Positions 1 through 10,453 of a DNA stretch of 64,000 nucleotides are shown here, piece after piece (the first letter of the stretch is position 1; each line of letters begins with the position of its first letter). Location of the stretch: the NCBI GenBank assembly GCA_019044685.2, contig JAGTXX020000015.1, positions 2,046,001 to 2,110,000 on the forward strand, given 5' to 3'. The notes beneath the pieces are model-generated. The model was not told the origin of the DNA. It searched no databases and saw nothing but the letters and a program-made list of their open reading frames with translations. Made by a program: the position numbers and the translations under genes. The stretch is from Nannochloris sp. 'desiccata'. Taxonomy: Eukaryota; Chlorophyta; Trebouxiophyceae; Chlorellales; Chlorellaceae.

Positions 1-2
1 AT

Positions 3-107
3 GCCGGCGCTGGCGGGGCTGTGATTGGTGTTGCTGGACGAGGAAACAAACGCCTTAAAGCAAACAATGTTCAGGATAATAACAACCATGACACTAACTA
101 CGAATAA
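3..107 (+). CDS. Possible 3' end of an unidentified gene (5' cut by window)
   Basis: Reading from base 3, an open frame runs 34 codons to a TAA at 105-107. It starts Ala/Gly-rich and ends in an Asn/Asp/His-rich polar tail, like the disordered C-terminus of many proteins here. Base composition is GC-rich up to this point and AT-rich afterwards, which fits a coding end. A second frame is also open over part of the interval and no domain can be recognised, so this is only a plausible partial gene. Confidence 0.35.
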   Translation, partial: AGAGGAVIGVAGRGNKRLKANNVQDNNNHDTNYE

Positions 108-427
108 TACTACTCAAGTGACTGTATTTACAATGAAATAGATCTCTGAATGAGTGCTCTATGGCCACCAATGGATACTAGGATAAAAGGGGCATTATGC
201 CGCCTTCCAAACTATGATAGACACGATCAAATAATAAATACATATATCGATAATAAAATCAAATCTAAATCCAATATTCGGCACCGGTGGTACCTATGTG
301 CCCTGCCCTTCGTAACTCAACCTCCTTTTCTTCTAGGGCTACTCTAACGAATACAAGGAACGCTACTACGCCATGAACAACCATTTTATATAGAATACAA
401 ATTTACCTTTCTTTACATCCGATATCT

Positions 428-456
428 CCCCCCCCCCCCCCCCCCCCCCCCCCCCC
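428..456. repeat. C29 homopolymer tract
   Basis: An uninterrupted run of 29 C residues on the + strand (G on the other), followed by A and further C-rich bases. The length is unreliable in any assembly. Confidence 0.9.
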
Positions 457-1118
457 ACCCACCTACCTTTTGTTCTTTTCCATTGTTGAGGAATCGTATG
501 ATTTTATATCTTCTCCTTTTCATGCTGGCATCACTGTCCTTCTCTTCCCTCTTTGATTTGCATTGAAGAGAGCCTCGCTTCGCCTTTATGAGAGAGATAC
601 AACTGAAACAACTTGCGGGCTTTTCTCTCCTCCTGGTCCTTTTCCAAAGCTCCTTTTTTTCTTTCTTTCTTCCCCTGTTGACTCCTCCCTTTTGATACTA
701 TCTTAACAAGACTTCTGCACTAATGTATATAACCAGTACATATCCTACGACCTACCCCTTTTAATATTTCAAAAACACTCTTTTTCTCTCTTAACAAACT
801 AACTATAAAACCATTTTGTGCCGTTTCCCCGCTAGTGTAAGTTTTCTTTTTGGCTTTTCCCTTCTCCTCCAACTTCAGCGCTCGTTTAATATTCAGGTAC
901 TTTCTTGCTTTTGTAGGGGATAAGACATCCCTTTTTGTTTATTATAAACTAGTATATGCGCCATAAAATTGGCCCAGTTTCCTCAAAGATTCTGTAAACA
1001 GCAATGATTAATTATAGATATAGCTAGCTAGCTACGAGGCTCGAGATTTCCTTGAGAAACACTAGTGGACGATCCTGAGTTACAATGCACTTGTTTCTAA
1101 ATCACATCTGAAAAATGA

Positions 1119-1135
1119 AGAGAGAGAGAGAGAGA
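1119..1135. repeat. AG dinucleotide microsatellite
   Basis: Eight and a half AG units in a row in the region downstream of the CK2 alpha gene. Confidence 0.9.
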
Positions 1136-1369
1136 ATTACTATAAAACTAACACTAGCTATCCAAACAAGGCAGCAGATGGAAAGATATTATTTAAAAAT
1201 TGACAAGGGACGGGAAAAAAAAGAGAAGGACCGACGAAAGCAGCCTTTCTGGTAAACTGTTAGCCTACGAGAAATCAGTTTTACTTTTATTTTTGATTGA
1301 TTAATTGGTAAATTTCAAATTTGATTCGTTTATTTCACCACGTATCAGCAAAGGCGAGGAGAGAGCAAC

Positions 1370-2702
1370 TTAAGAACCAGATGCACCTCCCGCAGCTCCA
1401 CCAGCAGCAGCAGCAGCAGCTCTGATTGGTGCAAAATAGGGATGCTGCATTGCTTCCTCAGCCGTCAACCTCTCTTGATGATCATACCGCAGCAATTTAT
1501 CAATAAAATCCATCGCTTCAGGTGTTGCCAAATTTTGATTATCTGCCGTAACAAACTTCGTCCATGGTTTTCTTGAATGCCGCCCAACCAACGCCTCCAA
1601 GCCTGGGTCTAATTCAAGACCATACTTGTTCAGATACTTGTAGAAATCATCCGTACCAAGGACACGGCAAATTTTGACCAATTGATCGTAGTTATCATGG
1701 CCATAAAAGAATGGTTCTCTTCTATACACCATCCCAGCGAGCATACACCCGAGCGACCACATATCCAGTGAATAGTCGTAATCTTGTAAATCGACAAGAA
1801 GTTCTGGTCCTTTGAAGTACCTGGAAGCGACACGGACGTTGTATTCTTTACCGGGGTGATAAAATTCGGCCAAACCCCAGTCTATAAGACGAAGTTTTTT
1901 GCGTGCGTGGTCAATCATAACATTGTGTGGTTTGACGTCACGGTGCATGATGCCACGAGAATGACAGAAATCGAGTGCTTTAAGGAGCTCGAAAATGTAA
2001 TATCTAATGTCGAGATCGCTTAAAGTAGGGTATAAGACCTTGAAATCTGCTGCATCTACGTGCTCAAAGATCAAAGAAGGGGTACGAGACCCAGGATCAC
2101 GTACCACATCCAATAATCCAATCACGTTGGGTCCACCACGAAGGTTTTGGAGAATTTTAATTTCTCTTTTAATCTTCTTCTTCTTGACTGGTTTTAAGAT
2201 TTTGGTGACACACTTTTCACCTGTAGCTACTTTCACTCCTTCAAATACTTCTGAATATTTACCTCGACCTACTTTACGTACTACTTCGTAATCATCTTGG
2301 TTGCCCCATTCTATGGTGAAATTTTCATAATCCCAATACTCAGCGGGCAGGTGAACATTTACTTCTGTATAAATGGAAGATTTGATAGAAGCGAAGAGAT
2401 ATTAGAAAAACGCTGTTTAGAATGTAGTTATAAGAGGAAGAGAGAGAAAAGAGGAGAACTGATTTCTGATCAGCGGAAGTAAAAAAACAAAATTGTATTT
2501 TCAATAGAGCCAGTCGAGCAAACAAGGCTGGAAATGCCTCCCCTCTGCGGGATCTTCATAGAACTGAGAAGTTTCAACGCTGCTTTACTCTCTGCCACTA
2601 TAATCTACTCTCTGGTCTTCTCTTCTTACCTGAATAGACTCTTGCTATGGAGGACATGGCGTCTTCAGTTCGGCACGCTTTCGGGTAGAGCCGTTGAGCC
2701 AT
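1370..2702 (-). CDS. CKA1: Casein kinase 2 catalytic subunit alpha
   Basis: Serine/threonine kinase, catalytic subunit of the CK2 holoenzyme. Two exons: 2702-2630 and 2364-1370, joined in phase 1 across a 265-nt intron with a GTAAGAAG donor. The junction restores the diagnostic [19 protein letters not shown] segment, which neither exon holds alone. The 355-residue product carries the CK2 glycine loop (GRGKYSEVF), the Lys-rich stretch [15 protein letters not shown], the catalytic loop [11 protein letters not shown] in place of DFG (a CK2 hallmark) and [11 protein letters not shown]. The match to plant CK2 alpha continues to residue ~340, then an Ala/Gly-rich tail. The start could be Met1 (2702) or Met16 (2657); the second gives the usual MSxARVY start. 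The symbol follows plant usage. Confidence 0.95.
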
Positions 2703-3320
2703 AAATCTCCGTAAAAAGATCCTACTGGTACGCACCTCCCCAAGCACAGGTGAACCAAAACGAGGGGGTATGCCCCTGGAAACCTGGCTATAGGTGGAGA
2801 CACCGATCCTGGCAGGTGTGATGATGCGAGCTAAAAGCACCAAAGGCCTCGTTGCGGCCTGTCCACAGCAAAGATGTGACAAATAAATGCCGAATGAAGG
2901 GAGTGACCTTGAAAGATAGGCCACTTATTTGCGTGTGGGCTATATGAAGATGATGCAAGGCCGATAAAAACTACTCGACCCTACTTGCGTGCAAGTTTTA
3001 GCACCCAAGTAAGACACCTATGAGATTGAAAGTGATAATCAGGGAGACATGCAGGCAGGGTCTCCCTATAAAATTGGAAAAAGATCCTTTTGAAGATGGA
3101 AAGCAAAAAATTAGGAAAAGAAACAGGCCGGTTCGGGGTTGCAGAAGAATAGGCAATTCAGAGCTTTATGAGATCGTTCAATATATCTTTGAAATATCTG
3201 TACCAGTTCGATAACGATGTCACGCGCTGGGGTGGCATATCTATGACGATGCTGAAATGCCAGCTCAAATTTAAAATTAAATCACGAATGCTTAAAAGTT
3301 GCTTTGAATATTGTTAAGGC
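2703..3320. other. Intergenic region between divergent genes
   Basis: This separates the CK2 alpha start (-) from the unknown gene starting at 3321 (+). Short open frames exist on both strands but lack ATG starts or recognisable content. It presumably holds both promoters; I see no specific element. Confidence 0.5.
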
Positions 3321-4118
3321 ATGCCTGTGTCTTATTTGGACATAGAGGAGTGCAGAAAAGCGCAGCCGAAATTGCCACAGAGTCTAAAATTTGTGTTTGT
3401 CGGCCTTCTCATGGCGGTAAGTGTTTCTGGTCATGTATGGAGATATGCTCTCTCTAAATATTTCGTCAAGCCCACCACCTCCATATTCTACGTGTACAAA
3501 ACCTATCTTGCAGGCTGCTGGATTTCAATTTATGGATGGTAGAGCTTATTTTTCTATTAGGTAAATTGTTGATTTCTTTTTCTGTACACCGCCATCTCTC
3601 TCTTCGCGCCCCAATTTCTTTTCTCTGACATATATCTCCTTTCATTGACTTCACATAGAGATAGAGTAGGACATTTGGCGGACAGGGTTTTAAATCAACA
3701 CTCCTCGTCGTTAGAAGCCATAAAAGAAGCGTTCAGCTCCAGCAGCTCCGCCGCCGCTGCTCAGCGTGGTCGCTATTCAAATCAAAACGACAAGGACCGC
3801 ATTTCTGAGAATTTCCCAATAACCGAGATGCAATTACCTACTTTTTTTAACCTAATACTACCTCCACATGGCAAAGAAGCCATTCAATTAGGCGTCCCTT
3901 CTCGACCGACACTACTATACGATCTAAGCCTCGCTAATATTTCGAGCTCTACTCGTATTCGGGATGTGATAAAATCTCCTCCTGCTCCGCTGAACCCCAA
4001 GAAAGGGCACGTTGCTTATCCTCTTTCTGCTACTGAAATTGATACTCCTTCTGATAAGCAGGAAAGTGGTGATGGTGGAAAGAAGAAAGGACGGAAGCTA
4101 AGGTTTTGGAATAGCTAG
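3321..4118 (+). CDS. Unknown protein, three exons
   Basis: I do not recognise this gene. Exons 3321-3416, 3514-3538 and 3661-4118 join in frame (donors GTAAGT and GTAGAG, acceptors TTGCAG and ATAGAG) to give about 192 residues. The middle exon is only 25 nt. After a hydrophobic stretch near residues 22-34, the sequence AAGFQFMDDRVGHLADRVLNQ crosses the second junction. Ser and Ala runs follow, then a polar region with several Pro-rich motifs and a Lys/Gly-rich C-terminus. No transit peptide or catalytic motif is obvious. The splice model is inference; the first exon could begin elsewhere. Confidence 0.6.
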
Positions 4119-4607
4119 AAGAAAGTACGATTTTCTGCTTGTATTTACTTTTTAACTTTTTATATGCTTTTGGATAATTTACTCTCTAATACTTGATTTT
4201 TACATTTACACTACGTATTGTTCGACTCTAAATTATGCTTCTTTTAATAATTTTGTTCTGACAAGGGTTTTTTTTTATTCGCTGCTTTCTTTTTACTGCT
4301 GTTCATCCACAGTTATATCACTCTACGTGCTACTCTCCTATTTTTCACTAGGATCTCTTTTGTAAAGAAGCCGTGCTTCTAGAAAACCACTTTAAGTTCT
4401 TCAGAGAACATAGAAAGGAATACAAGGCAAGTACAGAGAAACATAGGGACGTCTTACTAAGGAGGTCAAGCAAAGCACACACACGTACGTTTAAAAAGAA
4501 GGAACAGAAATAGGAACCAAATATTCATCCATCCAGTCAGCATTGTTCTAGAAAAGGGGTATAAATTATAAGAAACTTATAAGAAATCGTAATCATTCTT
4601 TCTTTCT
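4119..4607. other. Intergenic region between convergent genes
   Basis: T-rich, then A-rich sequence between two gene ends, presumably both 3' UTRs. No coding frame is seen. Confidence 0.6.
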
Positions 4608-7600
4608 TTAAAATCTCGACAGACCACCAAAACCAGGAGCCGGCGATGGTACACCCCCACCACCAGTAGGACCATCTACCCTCGGTCTTTTCGCTGCTTG
4701 ATCTACAGGTAAATGTGCAAATCTGCAGTTATTACCCGCTCTACACCCTTCTGCGGATAAATAAAACCGACATGGAGTGCGAGACCTACCTCCACCACCA
4801 CCAAGTCCATTGGTGAGAGGAGGAGGTATATGGTGCTGAGTACGTGGTTGAGGCGGTGCAGCTTCAATAGCAGTAGAAGCTGTAGGAGGGGGTTGTGCTG
4901 GCCTGTGCAGACCCAACATTGGTCTCATGCCTGGAGGAAGGACTGGTCCTCGGGGTTGCAAGCGAGGCGGGGGTCGCTGTTGCTGTTGTTGATGCAGTTG
5001 TTGTTGTTGTTGTCGTGCTGCTTGAGGTGGCTGATGACGCTGATGATTTGGTGGAGGAGCAGATGTGTTGGCATTAGGCGCAGAGAGAGCTCCACTTGCT
5101 GCGAGCTGTGCAATTGCAGCGCTCAAACCATCAGGCAGTGAAGCTGTTGCCGAAGCTTGTGCTGCCACCCCTCCAGGAGCCGGAGGGGGTGCATATCTTC
5201 GAGGCGGTGCACCGCCACCTGATCTACTATAATACCCTCCTTGCTGCTGTGGAGTCAGCGCATGCCTCTGCTGCTCTAATCCCCGCTGTTGCTGTTGTTG
5301 TTGTTGTTGTTGTTGTTGTTTCGCTTGTGCTTGTGCCGCCCACAATTGTGCCTCTTCAACCGACAAAGGAATCCTATGTATACTATGCAGTGGCTGTGAA
5401 CGTCCTCTTTCTGCTCCACTCGGTTCTAAAGGATACGTAGGCACCGGCGCCCCTGGATGCAATCCAGCTCTACGTGCCTTTGCTGCAGCAATTTCATGTG
5501 ATTGTTCCCCAGTAGCGATTGTCGTCCCTGCTGCTGCTGCTGTTGCTGCTGCTATAATAGGCGGGTCATACCATTCTACATCAGGCACCATTTCATCTAA
5601 GAGTTCTATACATTTCGCTCTAAACTCGTCTTCCTCTTGTCTATGAGCACGCAATGCATGAGCTTCTGACAGGTGTTCCTTCTTGGCTGCCGAGGCAAAC
5701 TGGGGTGGAGGTGATGGCTCTTTCACATCCTCAAAAGCAGGAGATGCAGAATCATCGACATCTTTCTTTGCTGCTGACGGTGGATCTGCTTTCCTAAACC
5801 AGCGGATGGATTCTAACTCGTTAACGTCTTTCCAAACCAGTTTTTTCTTTTTTTCTTTTCGAGAGCCGGGTTCAGGAGACGGCACTCGAGCTGCCGCTTC
5901 TTTTGCTCTTTGTCTGGCACGATCAGCTGCTGTCATCATTACTGGCATATGAGAACCAAAGGAAAGACCACCACTAGCAGCTGGAGCACCAAACACACCA
6001 GCACCAGCACCTCTGCCTCCCATCGAAGAAAGAGAGCTCACAGAGACTGTAGGCAATAAAGAAGATGAGGTGCTTTGAGAGGCACTGGAGTCTCCAGGCT
6101 TTGTTTTAGTAGCTAGCATTGGTTTGCGATTAGTACCAGGTTTAGGAGGTGCTTTAACGGTGTCTATTTTAGCCTTTGGTGCAGCAGCGCCTGCTCGGCG
6201 TTTATCTGCTGCATCAAAAAGATCTGCATCGTCTCCTAGCTTAGAAGAAGGGGTGGTGGAGGCAGTAGCTAAACTAGTTGAAGAAAGTTTCACCTTTTGT
6301 TTTACAGCGTCTATATTAGCAGCAGCTTTGGTAGCCGCTGCCTTTGTCTCTGCAGCTGCAGCGGCTGCTTTGGCCGTTGCCGTCGCTGCTGCTGTCACCG
6401 CTCTCTCTACAGGCACTGAAACAGTCGCATCCCCGCGTTGAACTATCGCTTTCCATTTCTTAACTAACGCTGCTGCTTGTGGTTTCAATGCATCAAGCTC
6501 TTCCGGAGCTCTACGTAGATTGCCTACAAGCTTTCCTAATTCACATGGGGATGACAGGGCAGCCACTGATATCGGCATGGCATCTAACGTGGTCATTAAG
6601 CTTGCTAAAGATTTCGGCCGTTTACCTTCTATGGCTTCACTAAACCACTTTTGTAGTATTAATAAGCCCTTTTGTTGTACTATTTCTGATAGTACGTCTT
6701 GAATTGATTTTACCATAGTCGACAAAATTGATTGCCGCTGTCCCCATGTATTTGCCCTTTTCATTAAATCTATAAGAACTGCGACATGGCTTGGTTGGAC
6801 TATACTCCCACCGGAAGCCATGATTTTGCCGAGAGAATTGGCGAAAGCTTCGCTACTTAATGGCTTTGCAGTTGTAACAGACGCAGCGGAAGCAGATGGA
6901 ACAGCAGCAGGTTTCTTTACTGGCTTGGCTGCTGGTGCTGGTGCAGCTGGTTTAACAGTCTTTACATCAGGAGCACTATTGCTACCATTACCCTCAGCAG
7001 CAGCAGCAGCTTCTTGTGCTTTTCTAACTTCAATGCACGCTTTCTTCCAGCGTGGGTTGAGGCAATTTTCGCAGATGCCACACTTCCCGCCTTTTCTGAC
7101 AGGAGCAAAGCGGGGTTTTTTATTTGAAGCGCTGGAATCGCTTGCGTCTAGTAGCTCGTCGTTGATACGCTTCTTCTTCTCCTGTTGTTGTTCCGGTAAT
7201 TTCTTTTTTTCTGGAACAGGGGCTTGAGCTTTTTTAGTGGCTTGCTGTTCTTTGCCGGCAGCACTAGACCCTCCAGTAGCGGTAGCACGGGCGGCGAGAG
7301 GCACATCATCATCGTCTGATGATTTATCTCCCCACTCTCGAGAAGAGGGACTGCTGACCTCTCCACTTTCGACGGCAGCAGCCTCATCGTTCTGATCTTG
7401 ATTAGGACGATCATTGTCGTCATCTGCGGACAAAATAAAATACAAAACAGGATGTTTCGGTATTAATTTGATTGCTGGTTGCATTTTCAGCGTATCGTGA
7501 AATTTTTGACAGGGTTTGCCTTCGTCTTTACCTAATAAACTTATAATTTCCGCAGACTCGTCCATCTCTGGTGTGGATTTCTCCTTCCCAGAGGCGGCAT

Positions 7601-7640
7601 CCTCGGTTTTAGATTTACGGTCTTCTCTTTCAGAACCCAT
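4608..7640 (-). CDS. PNUTS-like nuclear scaffold: TFIIS-N/LW domain, Cys cluster, CCCH finger
   Basis: Single exon of 1010 residues; the first ATG in frame is at 7640. In order: acidic N-terminus; Lys/Arg-rich region; a four-Cys cluster C-x2-C-x2-C-x8-C near residues 185-205 (KCGICENCLNPRWKKAC), resembling half of a CXXC zinc finger; a helical domain near 265-400 like the TFIIS N-terminal/LW fold; Ala- and Ser-rich linker; a KKKKLVWKD motif near 610 followed by ELESIRWF; poly-Gln near 780; and a C-terminal CCCH zinc finger (CRFYLSAEGCRAGNNCRFAH). TFIIS-N, a PP1-docking-like motif and a terminal CCCH finger in this order is the plan of animal PNUTS (PPP1R10), a PP1 targeting subunit on chromatin and RNA polymerase II. 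The PP1 motif has Leu at the usual Val/Ile position, so the role is inferred from layout. Confidence 0.75.
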   Translation of the reverse strand: MGSEREDRKSKTEDAASGKEKSTPEMDESAEIISLLGKDEGKPCQKFHDTLKMQPAIKLIPKHPVLYFILSADDDNDRPNQDQNDEAAAVESGEVSSPSSREWGDKSSDDDDVPLAARATATGGSSAAGKEQQATKKAQAPVPEKKKLPEQQQEKKKRINDELLDASDSSASNKKPRFAPVRKGGKCGICENCLNPRWKKACIEVRKAQEAAAAAEGNGSNSAPDVKTVKPAAPAPAAKPVKKPAAVPSASAASVTTAKPLSSEAFANSLGKIMASGGSIVQPSHVAVLIDLMKRANTWGQRQSILSTMVKSIQDVLSEIVQQKGLLILQKWFSEAIEGKRPKSLASLMTTLDAMPISVAALSSPCELGKLVGNLRRAPEELDALKPQAAALVKKWKAIVQRGDATVSVPVERAVTAAATATAKAAAAAAETKAAATKAAANIDAVKQKVKLSSTSLATASTTPSSKLGDDADLFDAADKRRAGAAAPKAKIDTVKAPPKPGTNRKPMLATKTKPGDSSASQSTSSSLLPTVSVSSLSSMGGRGAGAGVFGAPAASGGLSFGSHMPVMMTAADRARQRAKEAAARVPSPEPGSRKEKKKKLVWKDVNELESIRWFRKADPPSAAKKDVDDSASPAFEDVKEPSPPPQFASAAKKEHLSEAHALRAHRQEEDEFRAKCIELLDEMVPDVEWYDPPIIAAATAAAAGTTIATGEQSHEIAAAKARRAGLHPGAPVPTYPLEPSGAERGRSQPLHSIHRIPLSVEEAQLWAAQAQAKQQQQQQQQQQQRGLEQQRHALTPQQQGGYYSRSGGGAPPRRYAPPPAPGGVAAQASATASLPDGLSAAIAQLAASGALSAPNANTSAPPPNHQRHQPPQAARQQQQQLHQQQQQRPPPRLQPRGPVLPPGMRPMLGLHRPAQPPPTASTAIEAAPPQPRTQHHIPPPLTNGLGGGGGRSRTPCRFYLSAEGCRAGNNCRFAHLPVDQAAKRPRVDGPTGGGGVPSPAPGFGGLSRF
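5286..5321. repeat. Trinucleotide repeat coding poly-Gln
   Basis: A TTG/CTG repeat on the + strand (CAA/CAG in the gene) encodes the longest of several poly-Gln runs in the PNUTS-like protein. Confidence 0.85.
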
Positions 7641-8272
7641 TGTTCTGGGCAACGTTTACGTGCGCGTGAGGACAGCCACAAAGGTGTTCACGGCAAGTTT
7701 TAGCAAAGTATTATAAATTCACTTTGATTTCGCACACAATCAAGCAAATACACGTTCAACAAAGATAACATTAACATTCTTTGGCCTTTAAGACAAAGGT
7801 TTGTGCACAGGACTTTGCGAGATGAAGTTGAAAGGCCCACCGAGGCAAGATTATATCAAGATGCTTTAATGTCACACTTTGGCGGCAAAGCACGGCCTGA
7901 TTCTTGAACTATGGCAATGAAATACTGATTCCTTGTTGCTCGACTGTTACTGCTTGTTCAGTTAAAACTGGGTTAGCAAAAAGAGGCTGCGTGGTGATTT
8001 TGCAATTCAAAACTTCATAATCTTACAAAGCAGCTAGCTGTTGATGCCGCTGCCTAAGCGACGAAATACAGCTACTATTAGTATTTTGTTAAATGGCAAG
8101 TTCAGCCGGGAAGCGCACTTTTATGCCCTCTGGCAGAAAAGAGGAAGAATACCCAAACAAAGAAGCAAAGAAAAATAATTTTAGGGACGAGCATTGGCAA
8201 ATTTTTGGCAAACCACATCAAATTTCTCTTTAAGTATAAAAATATCAAGATTAAGAAGCTGAAAGCAGCGTC
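7641..8272. other. Intergenic region between divergent genes
   Basis: AT-rich and without a coding frame. It must hold the promoters and 5' UTRs of the PNUTS-like gene (-) and the mTERF-like gene (+). Confidence 0.55.
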
Positions 8273-9154
8273 ATGAAACTTTACTTCCCAAGCTCACCAT
8301 CTGTCGCTGATTTAGGATCACATATTGGTCCCTCAAGTTCTCTTCCAATCTCATTTTTCTCCCCAAATCAACACCCTGGGAAACATCAGCGTAACTTGAC
8401 AAATTTTAGTGGCAATGGAGGATCCACTAGAGTTCCCAAAGACCCCAAAGCCTATGCCGACATTGAAGAACTCCGCCGTGAACTAGAGGACGGAAAAGGA
8501 CAAGCCCCATTCACTTTGACACGAACAATAAAATGGCTGAGTGATGCAGCCAACAATGGCGGCGGTGGACTCGCATTTCAAGCATATAGATGGGTTTTAG
8601 GATTAGATACACCGCCAAAATTTAAATCTTACCGCCGCCCCGCTGAAATCGAGGCAACAGCTTTATTAGAAATAGAGGAAACTACAGATCCTGAACTCAT
8701 AGAAGCTATCCAAACCTTACTCATGATTCCCAAAACTGCAGCTGTACGTTTAATCTATCGATGTCCTGCTGCCGGCAACATGTCTTCAATAGATTTAATG
8801 ATGAGAATAGTTGATTTAAAAGGACTCTTTCCTGGAACGAATGTAGCACGAATGGTAGAATTACTCCCCACTGCCTTTCTAGCAGAACAGAGTGATCAAT
8901 GGAAAGAAACGATTGAGAAATTACGACGTACGAGTGAATTACTCCGAGAGGGTTTACAAGGTGCCAATGTCGATGCGATTTTCGAAGCTGATCCAACTAT
9001 TTTATTTGAGAGCCCTGAATCTATAGAGCTCGGGTTAAAAAGAATGAAAGAATTGTGGAAAGTGGACGCAATAGCGTTGAAAAATAGCGAGCCTGAGGAG
9101 TTGGCGTTGGCTGTGAGGGCTTTGAGCTTGCAGGGCCCTCCAAAAAGTGTTTGA
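8273..9154 (+). CDS. mTERF-like or related helical-repeat protein
   Basis: Single exon of 293 residues. The first ~65 residues are Ser/Pro-rich with few acidic residues, consistent with an organelle leader. From residue ~120 the protein is built of helical pairs with a repeated Pro pattern: MIPKTAAVRLIYRCP, VARMVELLPTAFL, and VDAIFEADPTILFESPESIELGLKRM. This pattern (helix, Pro, Leu-Leu, helix) is typical of mTERF repeats found in plastid and mitochondrial gene-expression proteins. I see about three to four such units, fewer than in most mTERF proteins, so a divergent or unrelated helical protein is possible. It faces the PNUTS-like gene across 632 bp. Confidence 0.6.
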   Translation: MKLYFPSSPSVADLGSHIGPSSSLPISFFSPNQHPGKHQRNLTNFSGNGGSTRVPKDPKAYADIEELRRELEDGKGQAPFTLTRTIKWLSDAANNGGGGLAFQAYRWVLGLDTPPKFKSYRRPAEIEATALLEIEETTDPELIEAIQTLLMIPKTAAVRLIYRCPAAGNMSSIDLMMRIVDLKGLFPGTNVARMVELLPTAFLAEQSDQWKETIEKLRRTSELLREGLQGANVDAIFEADPTILFESPESIELGLKRMKELWKVDAIALKNSEPEELALAVRALSLQGPPKSV

Positions 9155-9590
9155 AAGATTTTCTACTCTTTAATCAATAGATTTTGTTTTATTATTCCTG
9201 TGCCTTTTCTTTAAACAACTCAACTGAACGAGAAAGTAACAATAAAAACGAAAACGGGAACATGAGAGAAACAGTATACTGATCAAAATTTATTTCCAAA
9301 AGCTAGCCTCGAAGTATCAGAGACCTTCCTTCGTTTTTCTCTCCCATCGCTTACTCAAGTACCTGCCATATATTTCTAATAAAGACGTTTCTTGAAAATA
9401 AGGACAGAGAAGATATTTCCGAAAACAACGAGAGCCGCTATGATGAAAATAAGGTCGCCAAACTGCATAAAATGAAGACAAAGAGGGGTGATATAATAAG
9501 AAAAGATATAAATTTGAAAGCAATCTCTTTAAAACCAGGGTCGGTAATCCTCCCCCTCCTGTCGTAGTAACCATTTCAAAGTGCAATATA
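9155..9590. other. Intergenic region between convergent genes
   Basis: This holds the 3' flanks of the mTERF-like gene and the small thylakoid protein gene. A 89-codon open frame on the - strand shows no coding character. Confidence 0.55.
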
Positions 9591-10044
9591 TTAAAGCTTT
9601 CTTCTTACCTTGGCTCTGGGGTTCACCTTGTCTCGGTAAAGAGTGAACAGGGCATAAACCAAAACAGGGGTGAAGGAGATACCCAGGTCAAGAGCAGTCA
9701 TGCCGAAAATAATCGGTGGAGCGGTAGTGACGGCAGTGGCGGCAGCGTCAGTAGCAGGGGCAGCAATCTCATCCGCAAAAGCTGGACGAGCAGCCACCAA
9801 GGGCAACATAGATGCTGCGAATACCAAGGATGCTCGTTCAATGGCAGCAGAGGAGGAGGGGGAAGTTTGTTGCTGCTGGGCGGACGCAGGGCGTGAACTC
9901 GACAGCTGGCACCTGGTTTATACCAAGATTGAGGTCAAAATACATACTTATCTTGCTAGTGTAATAGTTTATAAACTATTGGCAAAGACAAAATGCTTAC
10001 CTGCAAGCCAGGCGAGTGCATTTGGGAGCACGAGCCATCCCCAT
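9591..10044 (-). CDS. Small thylakoid single-span membrane protein, family not identified
   Basis: Two exons, 10044-10001 and 9912-9591, joined in phase 2 (AG|G codes Arg) across an 88-nt intron with a GTAAGC donor. The 121-residue product has a layout typical of nucleus-encoded small photosystem subunits. It begins with a short basic leader (MGMARAPKCTRLACRC) and a Ser/Gln-rich transit region. Then comes a hydrophobic thylakoid signal ending ARPAFADE, an Ala-X-Ala-type processing site. A short acidic/Ala lumenal stretch leads to one membrane helix (LDLGISFTPVLVYALFTLY) and a very basic tail (RDKVNPRAKVRRKL). The mature part would be about 50 residues. It does not match the PsbW, PsbX, PsbY, PetM or PsaO sequences I know. 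Downstream it faces SufD across 409 bp. Confidence 0.75.
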
Positions 10045-10453
10045 GCTTGGGGAAGATATTTTCACTTTCAAAGTGGTCTGCATGTTATTTTAGCTGATCT
10101 GAAGCTAATTTAAGGTATCGATGTATGCAACATAAGACAGTTTGAGCCTCCAAAGGTGCAGATGAAATGAAAAACGGCTCTAAAATCGTGATTTTTTGGG
10201 TGCTTTGATTTTTTAAACCAAAGCAGGATAAAATGAGTGGGCTGTTCTAATGGAGTGAGGGCATTTCGACTTCATTTCTGTATTCATTTTATAGATATGA
10301 CGTCCCTCCACATGATGGAGCTGCCTTGCAGCTTATCAAGGCGGATTGATAAGACAAAATGCAATCTTCACAGTGAGTGAAATGCCGCCATGTTAATTTT
10401 TAACGCCAAGGAACTGTAATTTTTAGTCACCAATGTATTGAAAACTAATCAAT
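10045..10453. other. Intergenic region, divergent promoters
   Basis: Non-coding between the small thylakoid protein and SufD genes. The sequence just before the SufD ATG contains a TATATCTGCAG stretch that could be a splice acceptor of a 5' UTR intron or simply leader. Confidence 0.5.

Larger units (their letters stand above)
108..1369. other. Long non-coding stretch downstream of CK2 alpha
   Basis: No convincing reading frame occurs on either strand. The stretch is AT-rich and pyrimidine-rich on the + strand and holds the C29 tract and an AG dinucleotide run listed separately. The right part must include the 3' UTR of the CK2 alpha gene. Confidence 0.6.

Noticed and set aside
150..347. 65-codon open frame in the first kilobase
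   Set aside because: AT-rich and without domain or conserved features; chance frame in non-coding DNA.
2657..2924. A 108-codon frame upstream of the CK2 exon, read as a long N-terminal plastid leader
   Set aside because: The far start is GTG, not ATG. The first ATG in frame is 2702, and the downstream part joins the main exon as the normal CK2 N-terminus.
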